From contig JAFLEB010000016.1 in the NCBI GenBank assembly GCA_017302075.1, positions 1 to 32,185 on the forward strand: DNA of 32,185 bases. The letters run 5' to 3'. Below, piece by piece: positions 18,576-27,510 of this stretch; positions within the stretch are counted from its first letter, which is position 1, and each line of letters begins with the position of its first letter. A program made the translations under genes and the position numbers. Below the pieces are notes generated by a model, which was not told the origin of the DNA, did no database searches, and saw only the letters and a list, made by a program, of their open reading frames with translations. This stretch comes from Lysobacterales bacterium. GTDB lineage: Bacteria > Pseudomonadota > Gammaproteobacteria > Xanthomonadales > Xanthomonadaceae.

Positions 18576-20810
18576 ATGGTCGACACAGGGATTGCGCCAC
18601 CGATCCAGCCAGCCGATGGCGCAGCGTCGCGCCGGGTACGCCGGATCCTCGAGAACCAGGCACTGACTGCCGAGACCGAGCTCGGGCGGCAGCTGCGCGT
18701 CGTGCTGATGGAAACGGAGCTCGAGTACAACCGAGAAGCCAATGCCCATCGCGACCCCAAGGTGCTGGCCGCATGGTCGTCCGCGTCCCGCCTGTTGCGC
18801 GAACGCGGCGGCGAGTTGCTGTCGGCCTTCCAACGCCATGTGCACGCCGGCCTGATGACGATCGGCACGGGCCGCTCGCCGCGCCCGGCCGGTGCCGCCG
18901 CGGCGACCCCGCAGGCGGGCGAGTTGCGCCTGGTCGATGACCTCGACCTGGACGAAGACGGGCTGATCGCCAGCAGCGCAGCCCGCTGCGAATCGCGGAA
19001 CAGCCTGGCCCTGCAATTGATGGGCTATCGCTACGGCGTCCTGGCGGCGGCGCCGGCGTTCGATGCCGAACACCTGCCGCTCGGGCCCACCGCCCTGTCG
19101 CATGCGCTTCGCGCGAGCGCCGGTGCGCTCGGCCTCGCGCTGGAAGCGCGGGTGGTGCTGTATCGCACTTTCGAGAAGATCGCGCTGGCGCATTATCCAG
19201 CCTTGCTCGAAACGCTGAACACGCGCCTGGCCGGGGATGGCGTCCTGCCCCACCTCAGCTTCATCCCGGTGCGGGTGCGGCCCGCAGCCAACGACCGGAT
19301 GCACCTTGATGCGCCGACGGCGGCTGCCGATCCGCGCGGCCCGGACCAGCCAACCACCGCGGGCGAGCGACCGCAGGAACCCAGGCCCGCAGCCGCGGCA
19401 TCCCCGCGCATCGCGCCGACCGAAGGCCGCTTCGCCCAACTGCAGTCGCTGCTGGCGATGCGTCGCAAGCTGCTCGCCAAACTGCGCCCCGGGGAGCAGG
19501 ACGACCGCGTCCGCGAACGACTCCCGGCTGCCGACGTACAGGCGGCGCTGGCACGCATGCGCTCGACCCAGGCCCGGGCCGCCGACCTCACCGAAGTTCG
19601 CCACGCCGTGCTCGCGCAAGCGCGCCAGCAGCGCGGCCACGGCGTGGTGCTCGCGGATCCGGATGCGGACGGCTTCGAATTGTTCGGACTGTTCCAGGCC
19701 CAGCTCGAACGACTGCTGCGCAAGGGCAGCCCGGGCGAGATCCTGGTCGAGCGCCTGCGCTTGCCGCTGCTGCAGTTGGCCTTGCGCGACCACGGGTTCT
19801 TCGTCGACCCCAGGCATCCCGCGCGTCGGGTCCTCGATGCGGTCTCGCTGGCGGGTGCCAACTGGCTCGCGGACGACGACCTCGATCCCCAATTGCTCGG
19901 CCTGCTGCAGCGCGCGGTAGGTACCGTGCTGGAAGACGGGCAGGCGCAGCACGACAGCTTCGTCGCCGCCAACCACGCCTTGCAGGCCGGCCTGCAAGCC
20001 GCCGCCCGCAAGCACGAGATGTCCGAGCGTCGCCAGGTGGAAGCGGCGCGCGGCCGCGAACGCCTGGGCCTGGCACGCCAGCAGGCCAACGCGGAGATCG
20101 CGCGCATCCTCGCGGGGCGCGGCCTCCCTCGCTTCCACGGCATGCTGGTGGAACATGCCTGGGCCGATGTCCTTGCCTTGGCGTGGCTGCGCAGCGGCGA
20201 GGAATCAACGGCTTGGCAGGAGCTCCGGGATGCCACCGAGGCCATCGTGGAGGCTGCCCTCGCGCCCGGTCGCCCGGCGGAGCCGGGTTTCACCGGCCGC
20301 CTCGAGTCCGCGCTGTCGCTGGTCGGTTACCACGCCGAAGAGGCGGGCATGATTGCGCGCGCCCTGGCCAACGGACGCGCCGAAGAAGAGGACGAGCTGG
20401 CATCGCGGACCGAGTTGGTCGTGCAATTGCGCGCCCGCACCCGCCTCGGGGACGAGGGCGGTGCCATCGCGGCCGGGGAGGATTCGCCCCGGACCGCGTC
20501 GCAGCAGGCGGCGTGGGATCGCCTGGCGGGCTTGGCGGAAGCGCAATGGGTGGATCTCCGGCTCGCCGGTCGCGACGCGCCGGTGCGCCGGCGCCTGGCC
20601 TGGGTGAGCCCGCGCAGCGGCCAGGCCTTGTTGCTCAACCGGCGCGGCATGCGCGCCGAGGATGCGACGCTCGACGATCTCTGCCGCCGCCTTGCGGCCG
20701 GCGATCTCGCGCTGGTCGAGGCCGACACGCACCCCGCCGAGCTTGCGTGGCAGTCCACCTACGCAACCCTTGAACACATCGCTGGCGGCCAGGAGGCTTC
20801 CCATGGGTAG
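18576..20810 (+). CDS. DUF1631 family protein
   Basis: A 744-residue cytoplasmic protein of the DUF1631 family, common in Pseudomonas and xanthomonads, with no established function that I know. No signal peptide or membrane helix is visible. Residues about 235-285 are a Pro/Ala/Asp-rich linker (APTAAADPRGPDQ). The middle is long helical sequence, including FELFGLFQAQLERLL, DHGFFVDPRHPARRVLDAV and GVLADD-like acidic stretches. The last ~100 residues (AQWVDLRLAGRDAPVRRRLAWVSPRSGQALLLNRRGMRAED) look like a small beta-barrel similar in pattern to PilZ domains, but without RxxxR and NxSxxG motifs. The start ATG has GGGGGGA upstream. It overlaps the PilZ gene by 8 nt, so a shared c-di-GMP-related role is a fair inference. 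Confidence 0.85.
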   Translation: MVDTGIAPPIQPADGAASRRVRRILENQALTAETELGRQLRVVLMETELEYNREANAHRDPKVLAAWSSASRLLRERGGELLSAFQRHVHAGLMTIGTGRSPRPAGAAAATPQAGELRLVDDLDLDEDGLIASSAARCESRNSLALQLMGYRYGVLAAAPAFDAEHLPLGPTALSHALRASAGALGLALEARVVLYRTFEKIALAHYPALLETLNTRLAGDGVLPHLSFIPVRVRPAANDRMHLDAPTAAADPRGPDQPTTAGERPQEPRPAAAASPRIAPTEGRFAQLQSLLAMRRKLLAKLRPGEQDDRVRERLPAADVQAALARMRSTQARAADLTEVRHAVLAQARQQRGHGVVLADPDADGFELFGLFQAQLERLLRKGSPGEILVERLRLPLLQLALRDHGFFVDPRHPARRVLDAVSLAGANWLADDDLDPQLLGLLQRAVGTVLEDGQAQHDSFVAANHALQAGLQAAARKHEMSERRQVEAARGRERLGLARQQANAEIARILAGRGLPRFHGMLVEHAWADVLALAWLRSGEESTAWQELRDATEAIVEAALAPGRPAEPGFTGRLESALSLVGYHAEEAGMIARALANGRAEEEDELASRTELVVQLRARTRLGDEGGAIAAGEDSPRTASQQAAWDRLAGLAEAQWVDLRLAGRDAPVRRRLAWVSPRSGQALLLNRRGMRAEDATLDDLCRRLAAGDLALVEADTHPAELAWQSTYATLEHIAGGQEASHG

Positions 20811-21144
20811 CGAATCGCGGCGGATGCCGCGGCGCACGGTCAGCGGGCTGATCGACGTCGTCGATGCGATGACGGAAGAGAGCATCGGCCACCTGGGCAA
20901 CCTCTCGGTCGGCGGGATGCTGCTGATCGCGCGCGCGCCGCTGGCCGAGGACGGCCTCTACCAACTGCGCTTCTCCCTGCCCGATGCCGAGGAGCCGCTC
21001 GAGGTCGGCGCGCATGTCCTGTGGCAGGACGCCGGCACCGCCAACGGGCAGGCCTGGGTCGGGCTGCGTTTCCTCGGATTGGCACCCGCCGTGACCCGCC
21101 GACTCCGGGAATGGACGCACCATGCCGAGGGCGACGGGCACTGA
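20803..21144 (+). CDS. PilZ domain protein, probable c-di-GMP receptor
   Basis: A 113-residue single-domain PilZ protein. The N-terminal arginine motif SRRMPRR (R6/R7 and R10/R11) and the NxSxxG motif N33-L-S35-V-G-G38 are both present, so c-di-GMP binding is expected. The rest is alternating strand sequence (LYQLRFSLPDAEEPLEVGAHVLWQDAG) and a short C-terminal helix. The ATG at 20803-20805 has a perfect AGGAGG 6 nt upstream and overlaps the end of the DUF1631 gene by 8 nt. The pairing suggests the PilZ protein may act as, or on, the DUF1631 protein. No export signal is seen. Confidence 0.9.
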   Translation: MGSESRRMPRRTVSGLIDVVDAMTEESIGHLGNLSVGGMLLIARAPLAEDGLYQLRFSLPDAEEPLEVGAHVLWQDAGTANGQAWVGLRFLGLAPAVTRRLREWTHHAEGDGH

Positions 21145-21213
21145 CCATCGGCACCAGCAGGGCAAGGCCCGATCGGTCAGAATCCGGGCTCACCCTGCAC
21201 GACTTCGGAATCC

Positions 21214-22527
21214 ATGCCCGCCGCCCTGTATCCCGCGCACCTCGAGACCCTGCTCGCCCGCACCGCGGAGGCGCTCGCGCGCGGCGGCTTCGACCACCTG
21301 GTGGTGCCCAGCGGCACGCTGCATTACCAGGCCTTCGACGACCGCGACTATCCCTACGCGGTGAACCCGCAGTTCAAGGCGTGGCTGCCGGTGACCAGGG
21401 CGCCCGGCAGCTGGCTGGTCGCCACCCCCGGGCAGCGGCCCAGGCTGGTGTTCCTGCAACCGCACGACTACTGGCACGTGGTGCCGGAGGCGCCGGGCGG
21501 CTACTGGGCCGGCCATTTCGACATCGTGGTGGTGCGCGACGCCGCGGACGCCGTGCGCCACCTGCCGGCCGACCCGTCGCGCTGCGCGATCCTCGGCGAG
21601 GCGCAAAGCGCGCTGGGCGATTACGTCCCCAACAACCCGCCGGCGGTCATCGCCTACCTGGAGTACCACCGCGCGTTCAAGACCCCGTACGAGGTCGCGA
21701 TGATGCGCGCGGCCAGCCGCATCGGCGTACGCGCGCACCGCGCTGCCGAGCGCGCATTCCGCGCCGGCGCCAGCGAATTCGGCATCCACCTGGCCTACTG
21801 CCAGGCCGCGGGCCAGGACGCCAACGACCTGCCCTACGGCAACATCGTCTGCCTCAACGAGCACGCCGCGGTGCTGCACTACACCGACCGCGACCGGGTG
21901 CCGCCGAAGGCCGCGCGCAGCTTCCTGATCGATGCCGGCGCGAGCTTCGGCGGCTATGCCTGCGACATCACCCGCACCTATTCCGCCGACCGCGGCGACG
22001 AGTTCCAGGCGATGGTCGATGCGGTCGATGCCGCGCAGCTCAAGATGTGCGATGCGGTGCGCGACGGCGCCGACTACAGGCAGATCCACCTCGATGCGCA
22101 CCTGGCGCTGGCCGGGATCCTGCGCGACGCTGGGATCCTGCGCATCGCCGCCGACGACGCGGTGGCGCGCGGCGTCTCCAGCGCGTTCTTCCCGCACGGC
22201 ATCGGCCACGGCATCGGCCTGCAGGTGCACGACGTCGCCGGCTTCGCCGCCTCCGAGGCGGGCGGCACCATCGCGAAGCCCGAGGGCCATCCCTACCTGC
22301 GCCTCACCCGCACGCTCGCGCCCGGGATGGCGGTGACCATCGAACCCGGCATCTACTTCATCGACATGCTGCTGGACGAACTGAAGGCGAAGGGCCTCGG
22401 CGACACCGTCGACTGGGACCGGGTCGCCGCGTTCAAGCCGTACGGCGGCATCCGCATCGAGGACGACGTCGTGTGCACCGATGGCGCGCCGATCAACCTG
22501 ACCCGCGAGGCATTTTCCGCCATCTAG
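21214..22527 (+). CDS. pepQ: Xaa-Pro dipeptidase (M24B metallopeptidase)
   Basis: A 437-residue prolidase that cleaves dipeptides with C-terminal proline. The pita-bread catalytic domain shows all five metal ligands: the Asp pair in FLIDAGAS and CDITRTYSA, His in FFPHGIGHGIGLQVHD, Glu in TIEPGIYF, and Glu in GGIRIEDDVV. The N-terminal half (YPYAVNPQFKAWLPV, then PHDYWHV) matches the bacterial PepQ creatinase-like domain. The length fits E. coli PepQ (443). The ATG is at 21214. No signal peptide. It runs toward pepP on the opposite strand with 140 bp between the stops, which contain a short hairpin (22549-22561). Confidence 0.95.
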   Translation: MPAALYPAHLETLLARTAEALARGGFDHLVVPSGTLHYQAFDDRDYPYAVNPQFKAWLPVTRAPGSWLVATPGQRPRLVFLQPHDYWHVVPEAPGGYWAGHFDIVVVRDAADAVRHLPADPSRCAILGEAQSALGDYVPNNPPAVIAYLEYHRAFKTPYEVAMMRAASRIGVRAHRAAERAFRAGASEFGIHLAYCQAAGQDANDLPYGNIVCLNEHAAVLHYTDRDRVPPKAARSFLIDAGASFGGYACDITRTYSADRGDEFQAMVDAVDAAQLKMCDAVRDGADYRQIHLDAHLALAGILRDAGILRIAADDAVARGVSSAFFPHGIGHGIGLQVHDVAGFAASEAGGTIAKPEGHPYLRLTRTLAPGMAVTIEPGIYFIDMLLDELKAKGLGDTVDWDRVAAFKPYGGIRIEDDVVCTDGAPINLTREAFSAI

Positions 22528-22667
22528 CGATACCGGCACATCGCCGGGCCCGCATGGCGGGGGTGTGCGATCGAGCGCGTCACGGATGGCGCGCGTCCGC
22601 GAATCGCAGCCGGATGCGGAGCCTGAGCGGCGAACGCATTCCCCGCCATGCCGGCCGCGCGGCGAAA

Positions 22668-23987
22668 TCACCTCGCCATCAGGGCCTCGACTTCATCCGC
22701 GCTGCGTTCCAGCGCGCCGGTGAGCACGCGATGGCCGTCGCGGGTGACCAGCACGTCGTCTTCGATGCGGATGCCGATGCCGCGCCATTTCGCGGGCACC
22801 GACGCATCGTCGGGCGGGATGTAGAGGCCGGGCTCGATGGTGAAGACCATGCCGGGTTCCAGCAGGCGCGACTCGCCGTCGATCCGGTACTCGCCCACGT
22901 CGTGCACGTCCAGACCCAGCCAGTGCCCGGTCTTGTGCCGGTAGTAGCGCTTGTAGTCGCCCCGCGCGATCGCCTCCTCCAGCCCCCCGGACAACAGCCC
23001 GAGCGAGAGCAGGCCCTCGGTCAGTGTCGCCACCGCCGCGTCGTGGCCGGCCTCGTAGGCGATGCCCGGCCGCGCCTGCGCCAACGCCGCCGCCTGCGCG
23101 GCGCAGACCAGGTCGTGCAGCTGGCGCTGCTCGCGGGTGAAGCGGCCGTTGACCGGGAAGGTGCGGGTGATGTCGGCGGCGTAGCCGCGATGTTCGGCGC
23201 CGGCGTCGATCAGCACCAGGTCGCCATCGCGCGACTTCGCGCGGTTGTCGCGGTAGTGCAGCACGCAGGCGTTGCCGCCGGCCCCGACGATGCTGGCATA
23301 CGCCGGCTCGGCGCCATGCAGGCGGAACACGTGTTCCACCGCGGCCTGCAGTTCGTACTCGTGGATGCCCGGGCGCGCCGCGCGCATCGCCGCGCGATGC
23401 GCGAGCACGCTGATGTCCGCCGCCTTCTGCATCAGCTTCACTTCATCGGCGGATTTCACCAGCCGCATTTCGTCGAGCAGGTGGCCCAGCTCCAGGAACT
23501 CCTGCGGCGGCTGCGCGCCCTGGCGCACCTGCGCGCGCACGCGGTTGATCCAGCCGATCAGCTTGAGGTCGAAGTCGGCGTCGCGGCCGAGGTGGTAGTG
23601 CACCCGCCGCCGCCCTTCCAGCAGGCCGGGCAGGATGTCGTCGATGTCGGCGATCGGATACGCATCGTCCATGCCGAGCGCGTCCACCGCGCCATCGGGC
23701 CCGAGGCGCGGACCGTCCCAGCCTTCGCGCTCGGGATCGCGTTCGCGGCAGAACAGCAGCGATTCGCCGTGGCGCCGCCCGGGCACCAGCACCAGCACTG
23801 CCTCCGGCTCTGCGCAACCGGTGAGGTACCAGAAGTCCGAATCCTGGCGATACGGGTAATGGGTATCCCGGCTGCGGATGCGCTCCGGCGCCGCCGGCAC
23901 GATCACGATCGCCCCATCGCCGACCGCCTGCATCAGCTGGCGGCGACGGCGCGCAAGCGCCTTGCGTTCGGCGGCGGAGGGCGTCAT
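22668..23987 (-). CDS. pepP: Xaa-Pro aminopeptidase P
   Basis: A 439-residue M24B aminopeptidase that removes N-terminal residues preceding proline. Metal ligands appear in VLIDAGAEHRGYAADITRTFP, RHKTGHWLGLDVHD, FTIEPGLYI and GIGIRIEDD. The N-terminal domain contains THYPYRQDSDFWYLTG, typical of PepP. The start MTPSAAERKALARRRRQL (ATG 23985-23987) gives nearly the same length as E. coli PepP (441). It follows the ygfB stop codon by 4 nt, with GAGG in the overlap region, so the ygfB-pepP pair known from E. coli is kept and translation is probably coupled. Confidence 0.96.
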   Translation of the reverse strand: MTPSAAERKALARRRRQLMQAVGDGAIVIVPAAPERIRSRDTHYPYRQDSDFWYLTGCAEPEAVLVLVPGRRHGESLLFCRERDPEREGWDGPRLGPDGAVDALGMDDAYPIADIDDILPGLLEGRRRVHYHLGRDADFDLKLIGWINRVRAQVRQGAQPPQEFLELGHLLDEMRLVKSADEVKLMQKAADISVLAHRAAMRAARPGIHEYELQAAVEHVFRLHGAEPAYASIVGAGGNACVLHYRDNRAKSRDGDLVLIDAGAEHRGYAADITRTFPVNGRFTREQRQLHDLVCAAQAAALAQARPGIAYEAGHDAAVATLTEGLLSLGLLSGGLEEAIARGDYKRYYRHKTGHWLGLDVHDVGEYRIDGESRLLEPGMVFTIEPGLYIPPDDASVPAKWRGIGIRIEDDVLVTRDGHRVLTGALERSADEVEALMAR

Positions 23988-23991
23988 CGCC

Positions 23992-24540
23992 TCAGTGCAG
24001 GCGATTGCGCTGGCGCGGGCCGAGCGCGCAATCGGCGTGCAGCAGCAGCACGGCCATGCGCACGTACTCCTCGATCTCCACCAGCGATTCCTCGTCGCTC
24101 TCGGGATCGACTTCGTCGATGCGCGCGGCGGCGAGGTTGGCGATGTCGCCCAGCGCTTCCTGGTCTTCCTCGCCCAGGGCCTTGTCGCCCACCGCCAGCC
24201 CGAAGCCGCCGAGGAACGCACGGCACCAGGCGAACAGCGCGCCGGCGCGCACGGCGACCTGGTCGCCCTCGCCTTCCGGCAGCAGCAGGTCGAAGCCGAA
24301 GTCGGCGTCGCCCAGTTGGCCGACGGTCGCGGCGCGCAGGCGGTCCAGCGCATCGCCCTCGACCGGCGCGGGCAAGGCGGGATCGGCCATCACCTCGGCG
24401 ATCCAGCCGGGCAGGTCCTTGCCGCCGGCGGCGAGCCAGCCGCTGAGGGCGCCATGCAGCTCCGCCGCGCTGGCGGCCAGCGCCAGGCGCACGACCTCGG
24501 CCTCGACTTCGTTCCAGGACGGCAATCGGATTTCGCTCAC
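23992..24540 (-). CDS. ygfB: UPF0149 family protein YgfB
   Basis: A 182-residue acidic helical protein of the UPF0149/YgfB family. Typical parts are ELHGALSGWLAAGG, FDLLLPEGEG, WCRAFLGGFGLA, and the end EEYVRMAVLLLHADC. It carries no cofactor motif. In Pseudomonas aeruginosa a YgfB homologue affects ampDh3 expression and beta-lactam resistance; whether that holds here is unknown. The GTG at 24538-24540 is chosen (product begins MSEIRLPSWNEVE) with GGAA upstream. It heads the ygfB-pepP pair and is divergent from the GGDEF-EAL gene. Confidence 0.92.
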   Translation of the reverse strand: MSEIRLPSWNEVEAEVVRLALAASAAELHGALSGWLAAGGKDLPGWIAEVMADPALPAPVEGDALDRLRAATVGQLGDADFGFDLLLPEGEGDQVAVRAGALFAWCRAFLGGFGLAVGDKALGEEDQEALGDIANLAAARIDEVDPESDEESLVEIEEYVRMAVLLLHADCALGPRQRNRLH

Positions 24541-24596
24541 GCGATTCGCTTCCAGTGCAGGAATACCAGTGTACCAACCGCGCCCCGGGACCATCA

Positions 24597-24626
24597 TTGG
24601 CGACTCCTCCGATGCGTGCCTACACT
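24597..24626 (+). promoter_or_regulatory. Predicted promoter of the GGDEF-EAL gene
   Basis: TTGGCG (24597-24602) and TACACT (24621-24626) are 18 nt apart. The expected transcript start is at about 24633, which coincides with an in-frame ATG, so translation may be leaderless or begin at a later ATG (24696 or 24720). Confidence 0.4.
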
Positions 24627-24632
24627 GCACAG

Positions 24633-26921
24633 ATGAACCGGTCCCGCCACCGCCTGCAGGCACGCCACCCGGGGTGGCGCGTCGCGGCACCGGCGATGCC
24701 GCTCGCCACGGGCAACGCCATGCCGCTCTCGCACTACATGGCGCTGCTGATCGCCCTGCTGGTGCTGGCGATCGCTTTCCTGCTGATCGCCGGTCGCCGT
24801 CGCCGGGACCGCGAGCACCAGGCCCATGCGCGCGCGCTGCGCGAACGCGAGGACACGCTGCGCCTGGCGCTGTGGGCATCGAACGAACTCTACTGGCAGT
24901 ACGACCTCGGGCGTCGCGAACTGGAGAGCACCCGGATCATGCCCGGGCCGGCCGGCGACCTCGAACTGCACCACCAAGTCGACCAGGACCCTGCGATCCA
25001 TCCCGACGACCTGCCCCTGGTGGTCGAACGGCTGCGCAACTATGTGCAGGGCCACACGCCCATGTTCCTGTCCGAGCACCGGGTGCGCGACAGCGACGGT
25101 ACATGGCTCTGGGTCCGCGCGCGCGGGCGCAGCGTGGGCCGCGGCGCCGATGGGCGGGTCACCCGGATCGCGGGCACGGCCCGCAACGTCACCGACATCC
25201 AGCGCCAGGAGCGCGAACGCCGGATCGCGGCGGAAGTCATGCGCAACATGGCGGAAGCAGTGGTCGTGACCGACGACGATTTCCGGGTGGTGACCATCAA
25301 TCCCGCGTTCACGCGCATGAGCGGCTACGACGTGGACGACATCGTCGGGCGCGATGCCAGCCTCCTCGACAGCGGGCAGCACGACGCCGCCTACTACGAG
25401 GCGGCGCGGCGCACCGCGCGGGATACCGGCGTCTGGTCCGGCGAGATGTGGCAACGCCGTCGCGATGGCCATGAGTTCCTCTGCGCGATGCAGGCCACCG
25501 CGATCCGCGAACCCGGCGGGCAACGGCGGTTGTTCGTGCTGGTCGCCACCGACATCACGGACCGCCGCCGGATCGAGCAGGAACTGCGCTACCTCGCCAA
25601 CTACGACACCCTCACCAACCTGCCGAACCGCACCCTGCTGTCCGAGCGCCTGTCGCGCGCGATCGTCCGTGCGCGCCGGCAAGGCACCCGCGCGGCCTTG
25701 CTGTTCCTGGACCTGGACCGGTTCAAGGACGTCAACGACTCGCTCGGGCACGCCACCGGCGACCGCATCCTGCGGATGGCGGCGCAGCGCCTCCAGCAGG
25801 CCGCGGGCTCCGCGCGTACGGTCGCGCGCATCGGTGGCGACGAGTTCACCGTGCTGCTGGAGGACCTCGCGGATGGCGGCGAAGCGGATGCCTGCGCGCA
25901 GCGCCTGATCGAGGCCTTCGACGAACCCCTGCGACTCGACGACCGCCAGGAGATCGTGATCACGCTCTCCATCGGGATCAGCGTCTATCCGGACCACGCG
26001 AAAGTCCCCACCGACCTGCTCAAGCACGCCGATACCGCCATGTACCAGGCGAAGTCCGCGGGCCGGAGGACGTTCCTCCGCTACACCGACGCGATGGACA
26101 GCGAGACGCGCCGCCGGGCCGCCATCGTCGCGGCATTGCGGCGCGTCGTGGAGCGGGGCGAACTGAGCCTCGCCTACCAGCCGCAAGTGTCGCTGGTGGA
26201 CGGCCGCATCACCGGTGTGGAAGCCCTGTTGCGCTGGCACAGCCCCGAACTGGGCGATATCCCGCCTACCCAGTTCATTCCCCTGGCGGAAGAGGGCGGC
26301 ACGATCCTGGCGATCGGCGAATGGGTCTTGCGCGAGGCCTGCCGCACCCTCGCCGATTGGCGGCAGGCCGGACAGCACGACGTGGCGATGGCGGTGAACG
26401 TGTCCGCGGTGCAATTGCTGCGCAGCGACCTGCCTCGCATCGTGGAGCGGACGCTGCGCGAGACTGGCGTCGAGGCTCGCCACCTCGAACTCGAACTCAC
26501 CGAAAGCATGCTGATGGCCAACGCCGCACTCGCGGCCGAACGCCTGCAGACCTTCCGCAGGCTCGGCGTGTCGATCGCGGTGGACGACTTCGGCACCGGC
26601 TACTCGTCGCTGGCCTACCTCCGCCGCTTGCCGATCACCACGCTGAAGATCGACAAGGCCTTCATCGACGACCTGGGCGGTCCGTCCGACGGCGAGGATG
26701 CGGCGATCACCACCACCGTGATCGCGATGGCGCACTCGCTGGGCCTGCAGGTCATCGCCGAGGGCGTGGAATCGCCGCAGCAGCTCGCCTTCCTCCGTCA
26801 GCACCGCTGCGACGTGGTGCAGGGCTTCTGGCTGGCCCGGCCGATGCCGGCCGGCGAATGCCTGCAATTCCTCCGCGACTGGCCGCAGCGGGCGGCTGCA
26901 TCGGGCCTGCGGGCGCCTTGA
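24633..26921 (+). CDS. Membrane PAS-PAS-GGDEF-EAL protein (c-di-GMP turnover)
   Basis: From ATG 24633 this is 762 residues. One transmembrane helix (about 34-54, YMALLIALLVLAIAFLLIAG) is followed by an Arg-rich cytoplasmic edge. Two PAS domains lie at about 75-190 (with the PAC-type end GTARNVTDIQRQ) and 200-312 (MAEAVVVTDDDFRVV, ending VATDITDRRRI). The diguanylate cyclase domain has an intact GGDEF at 401-405, but the inhibitory I-site position reads GSAR instead of RxxD. The phosphodiesterase domain is intact: EAL at 530-532, then NVSAVQL, ELTES, DDFGTGYSSL, KIDKAFI and AEGVE. It could make or degrade c-di-GMP; such tandem proteins often act as phosphodiesterases. The start is uncertain, since in-frame alternatives at 24612, 24696 and 24720 all lack good ribosome-binding sites. 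Confidence 0.94.
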   Translation: MNRSRHRLQARHPGWRVAAPAMPLATGNAMPLSHYMALLIALLVLAIAFLLIAGRRRRDREHQAHARALREREDTLRLALWASNELYWQYDLGRRELESTRIMPGPAGDLELHHQVDQDPAIHPDDLPLVVERLRNYVQGHTPMFLSEHRVRDSDGTWLWVRARGRSVGRGADGRVTRIAGTARNVTDIQRQERERRIAAEVMRNMAEAVVVTDDDFRVVTINPAFTRMSGYDVDDIVGRDASLLDSGQHDAAYYEAARRTARDTGVWSGEMWQRRRDGHEFLCAMQATAIREPGGQRRLFVLVATDITDRRRIEQELRYLANYDTLTNLPNRTLLSERLSRAIVRARRQGTRAALLFLDLDRFKDVNDSLGHATGDRILRMAAQRLQQAAGSARTVARIGGDEFTVLLEDLADGGEADACAQRLIEAFDEPLRLDDRQEIVITLSIGISVYPDHAKVPTDLLKHADTAMYQAKSAGRRTFLRYTDAMDSETRRRAAIVAALRRVVERGELSLAYQPQVSLVDGRITGVEALLRWHSPELGDIPPTQFIPLAEEGGTILAIGEWVLREACRTLADWRQAGQHDVAMAVNVSAVQLLRSDLPRIVERTLRETGVEARHLELELTESMLMANAALAAERLQTFRRLGVSIAVDDFGTGYSSLAYLRRLPITTLKIDKAFIDDLGGPSDGEDAAITTTVIAMAHSLGLQVIAEGVESPQQLAFLRQHRCDVVQGFWLARPMPAGECLQFLRDWPQRAAASGLRAP

Positions 26922-26954
26922 CCCTGCCGCATGGCTGCGCCCATGATGGCCGGC

Positions 26955-27176
26955 ATGGAAGCGCGCGACCTCGACGCCGAACTGCGGATGCTGCTTGCGC
27001 GGATCGACGTGCTGGCGCAGCAGATGCAGCGCCTGCAGGACGAGAACCGCAGCCTGCGCCAGCAACATGAGCAGATGGCCACCGAGCGCGCGCAGTTGCT
27101 GGCGAAGCAGGAACAGGCGCGGAGCCGGGTCGAGGCCATGATCAGCCGCCTCAAGTCGCTGGAGCAGCACACGTGA
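26955..27176 (+). CDS. ZapB-like coiled-coil cell-division protein (TIGR02449 family)
   Basis: A short coiled coil (73 residues from ATG 26955: MEARDLDAELRMLL...). Heptads run through LARIDVLAQQMQRLQDENRSLRQQ to EQARSRVEAMISRLKSLEQ, a pattern that matches the small TIGR02449 family always found just ahead of zapA in many gammaproteobacteria. By position and structure it probably helps organise the FtsZ ring together with ZapA. In-frame ATGs at 26931 and 26943 would add 8 or 4 residues; none has a strong ribosome-binding site, and 26955 fits the family N-terminus best. Its TGA overlaps the GTG of zapA (GTGA), so translation is coupled. Confidence 0.85.
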   Translation: MEARDLDAELRMLLARIDVLAQQMQRLQDENRSLRQQHEQMATERAQLLAKQEQARSRVEAMISRLKSLEQHT

Positions 27177-27487
27177 ACACCCGCGACGCCGCCAAGAGCG
27201 AGCCGGCGAACGTCCGCATCCTCGACCGCGAGTACACGGTCGGCGTCAGCGAGGACGAACGCGCCAGCCTGGCCGCGGCCGCGCGCCTGCTCGACGCGCG
27301 CATGCGCGAGATCCGCGGCGGCAACAAGATGGTCGCGCTGGACCGGCTCGCCGTGCTCGCCGCGCTCAACCTCGCGCACGAGCTGCAGCAATTGCGCGAT
27401 GCCGGCGCGCCCGCCGGCGGCGGCGCCTTCGCCTTGCTCGACGAGGCCAACCGCAAGCTCGACGCCCTGCTCGCGCGCAACGGCTGA
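27173..27487 (+). CDS. zapA: Cell division protein ZapA
   Basis: A 104-residue ZapA, which cross-links FtsZ filaments at midcell. The N-terminal globular part has NVRILDREYTVGVSEDERASL and AARLLDARMREIR, then the coiled-coil helix ALDRLAVLAALNLAHELQQL and a final DEANRKLDALL. The GTG at 27173 overlaps the stop codon of the ZapB-like gene. A 7-bp hairpin and the promoter of 6S RNA follow directly. The order ZapB-like, zapA, 6S RNA, 5-FCL is a conserved gammaproteobacterial block. Confidence 0.93.
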   Translation: MNTRDAAKSEPANVRILDREYTVGVSEDERASLAAAARLLDARMREIRGGNKMVALDRLAVLAALNLAHELQQLRDAGAPAGGGAFALLDEANRKLDALLARNG

Positions 27488-27510
27488 ACCGTTCCCGCCT
27501 GCACGCCGAC

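Noticed and set aside
22549..22561. CCCGC-ATG-GCGGG hairpin between the convergent peptidase genes
   Set aside because: Only 5 bp and no T-rich tail; too weak to call a terminator.
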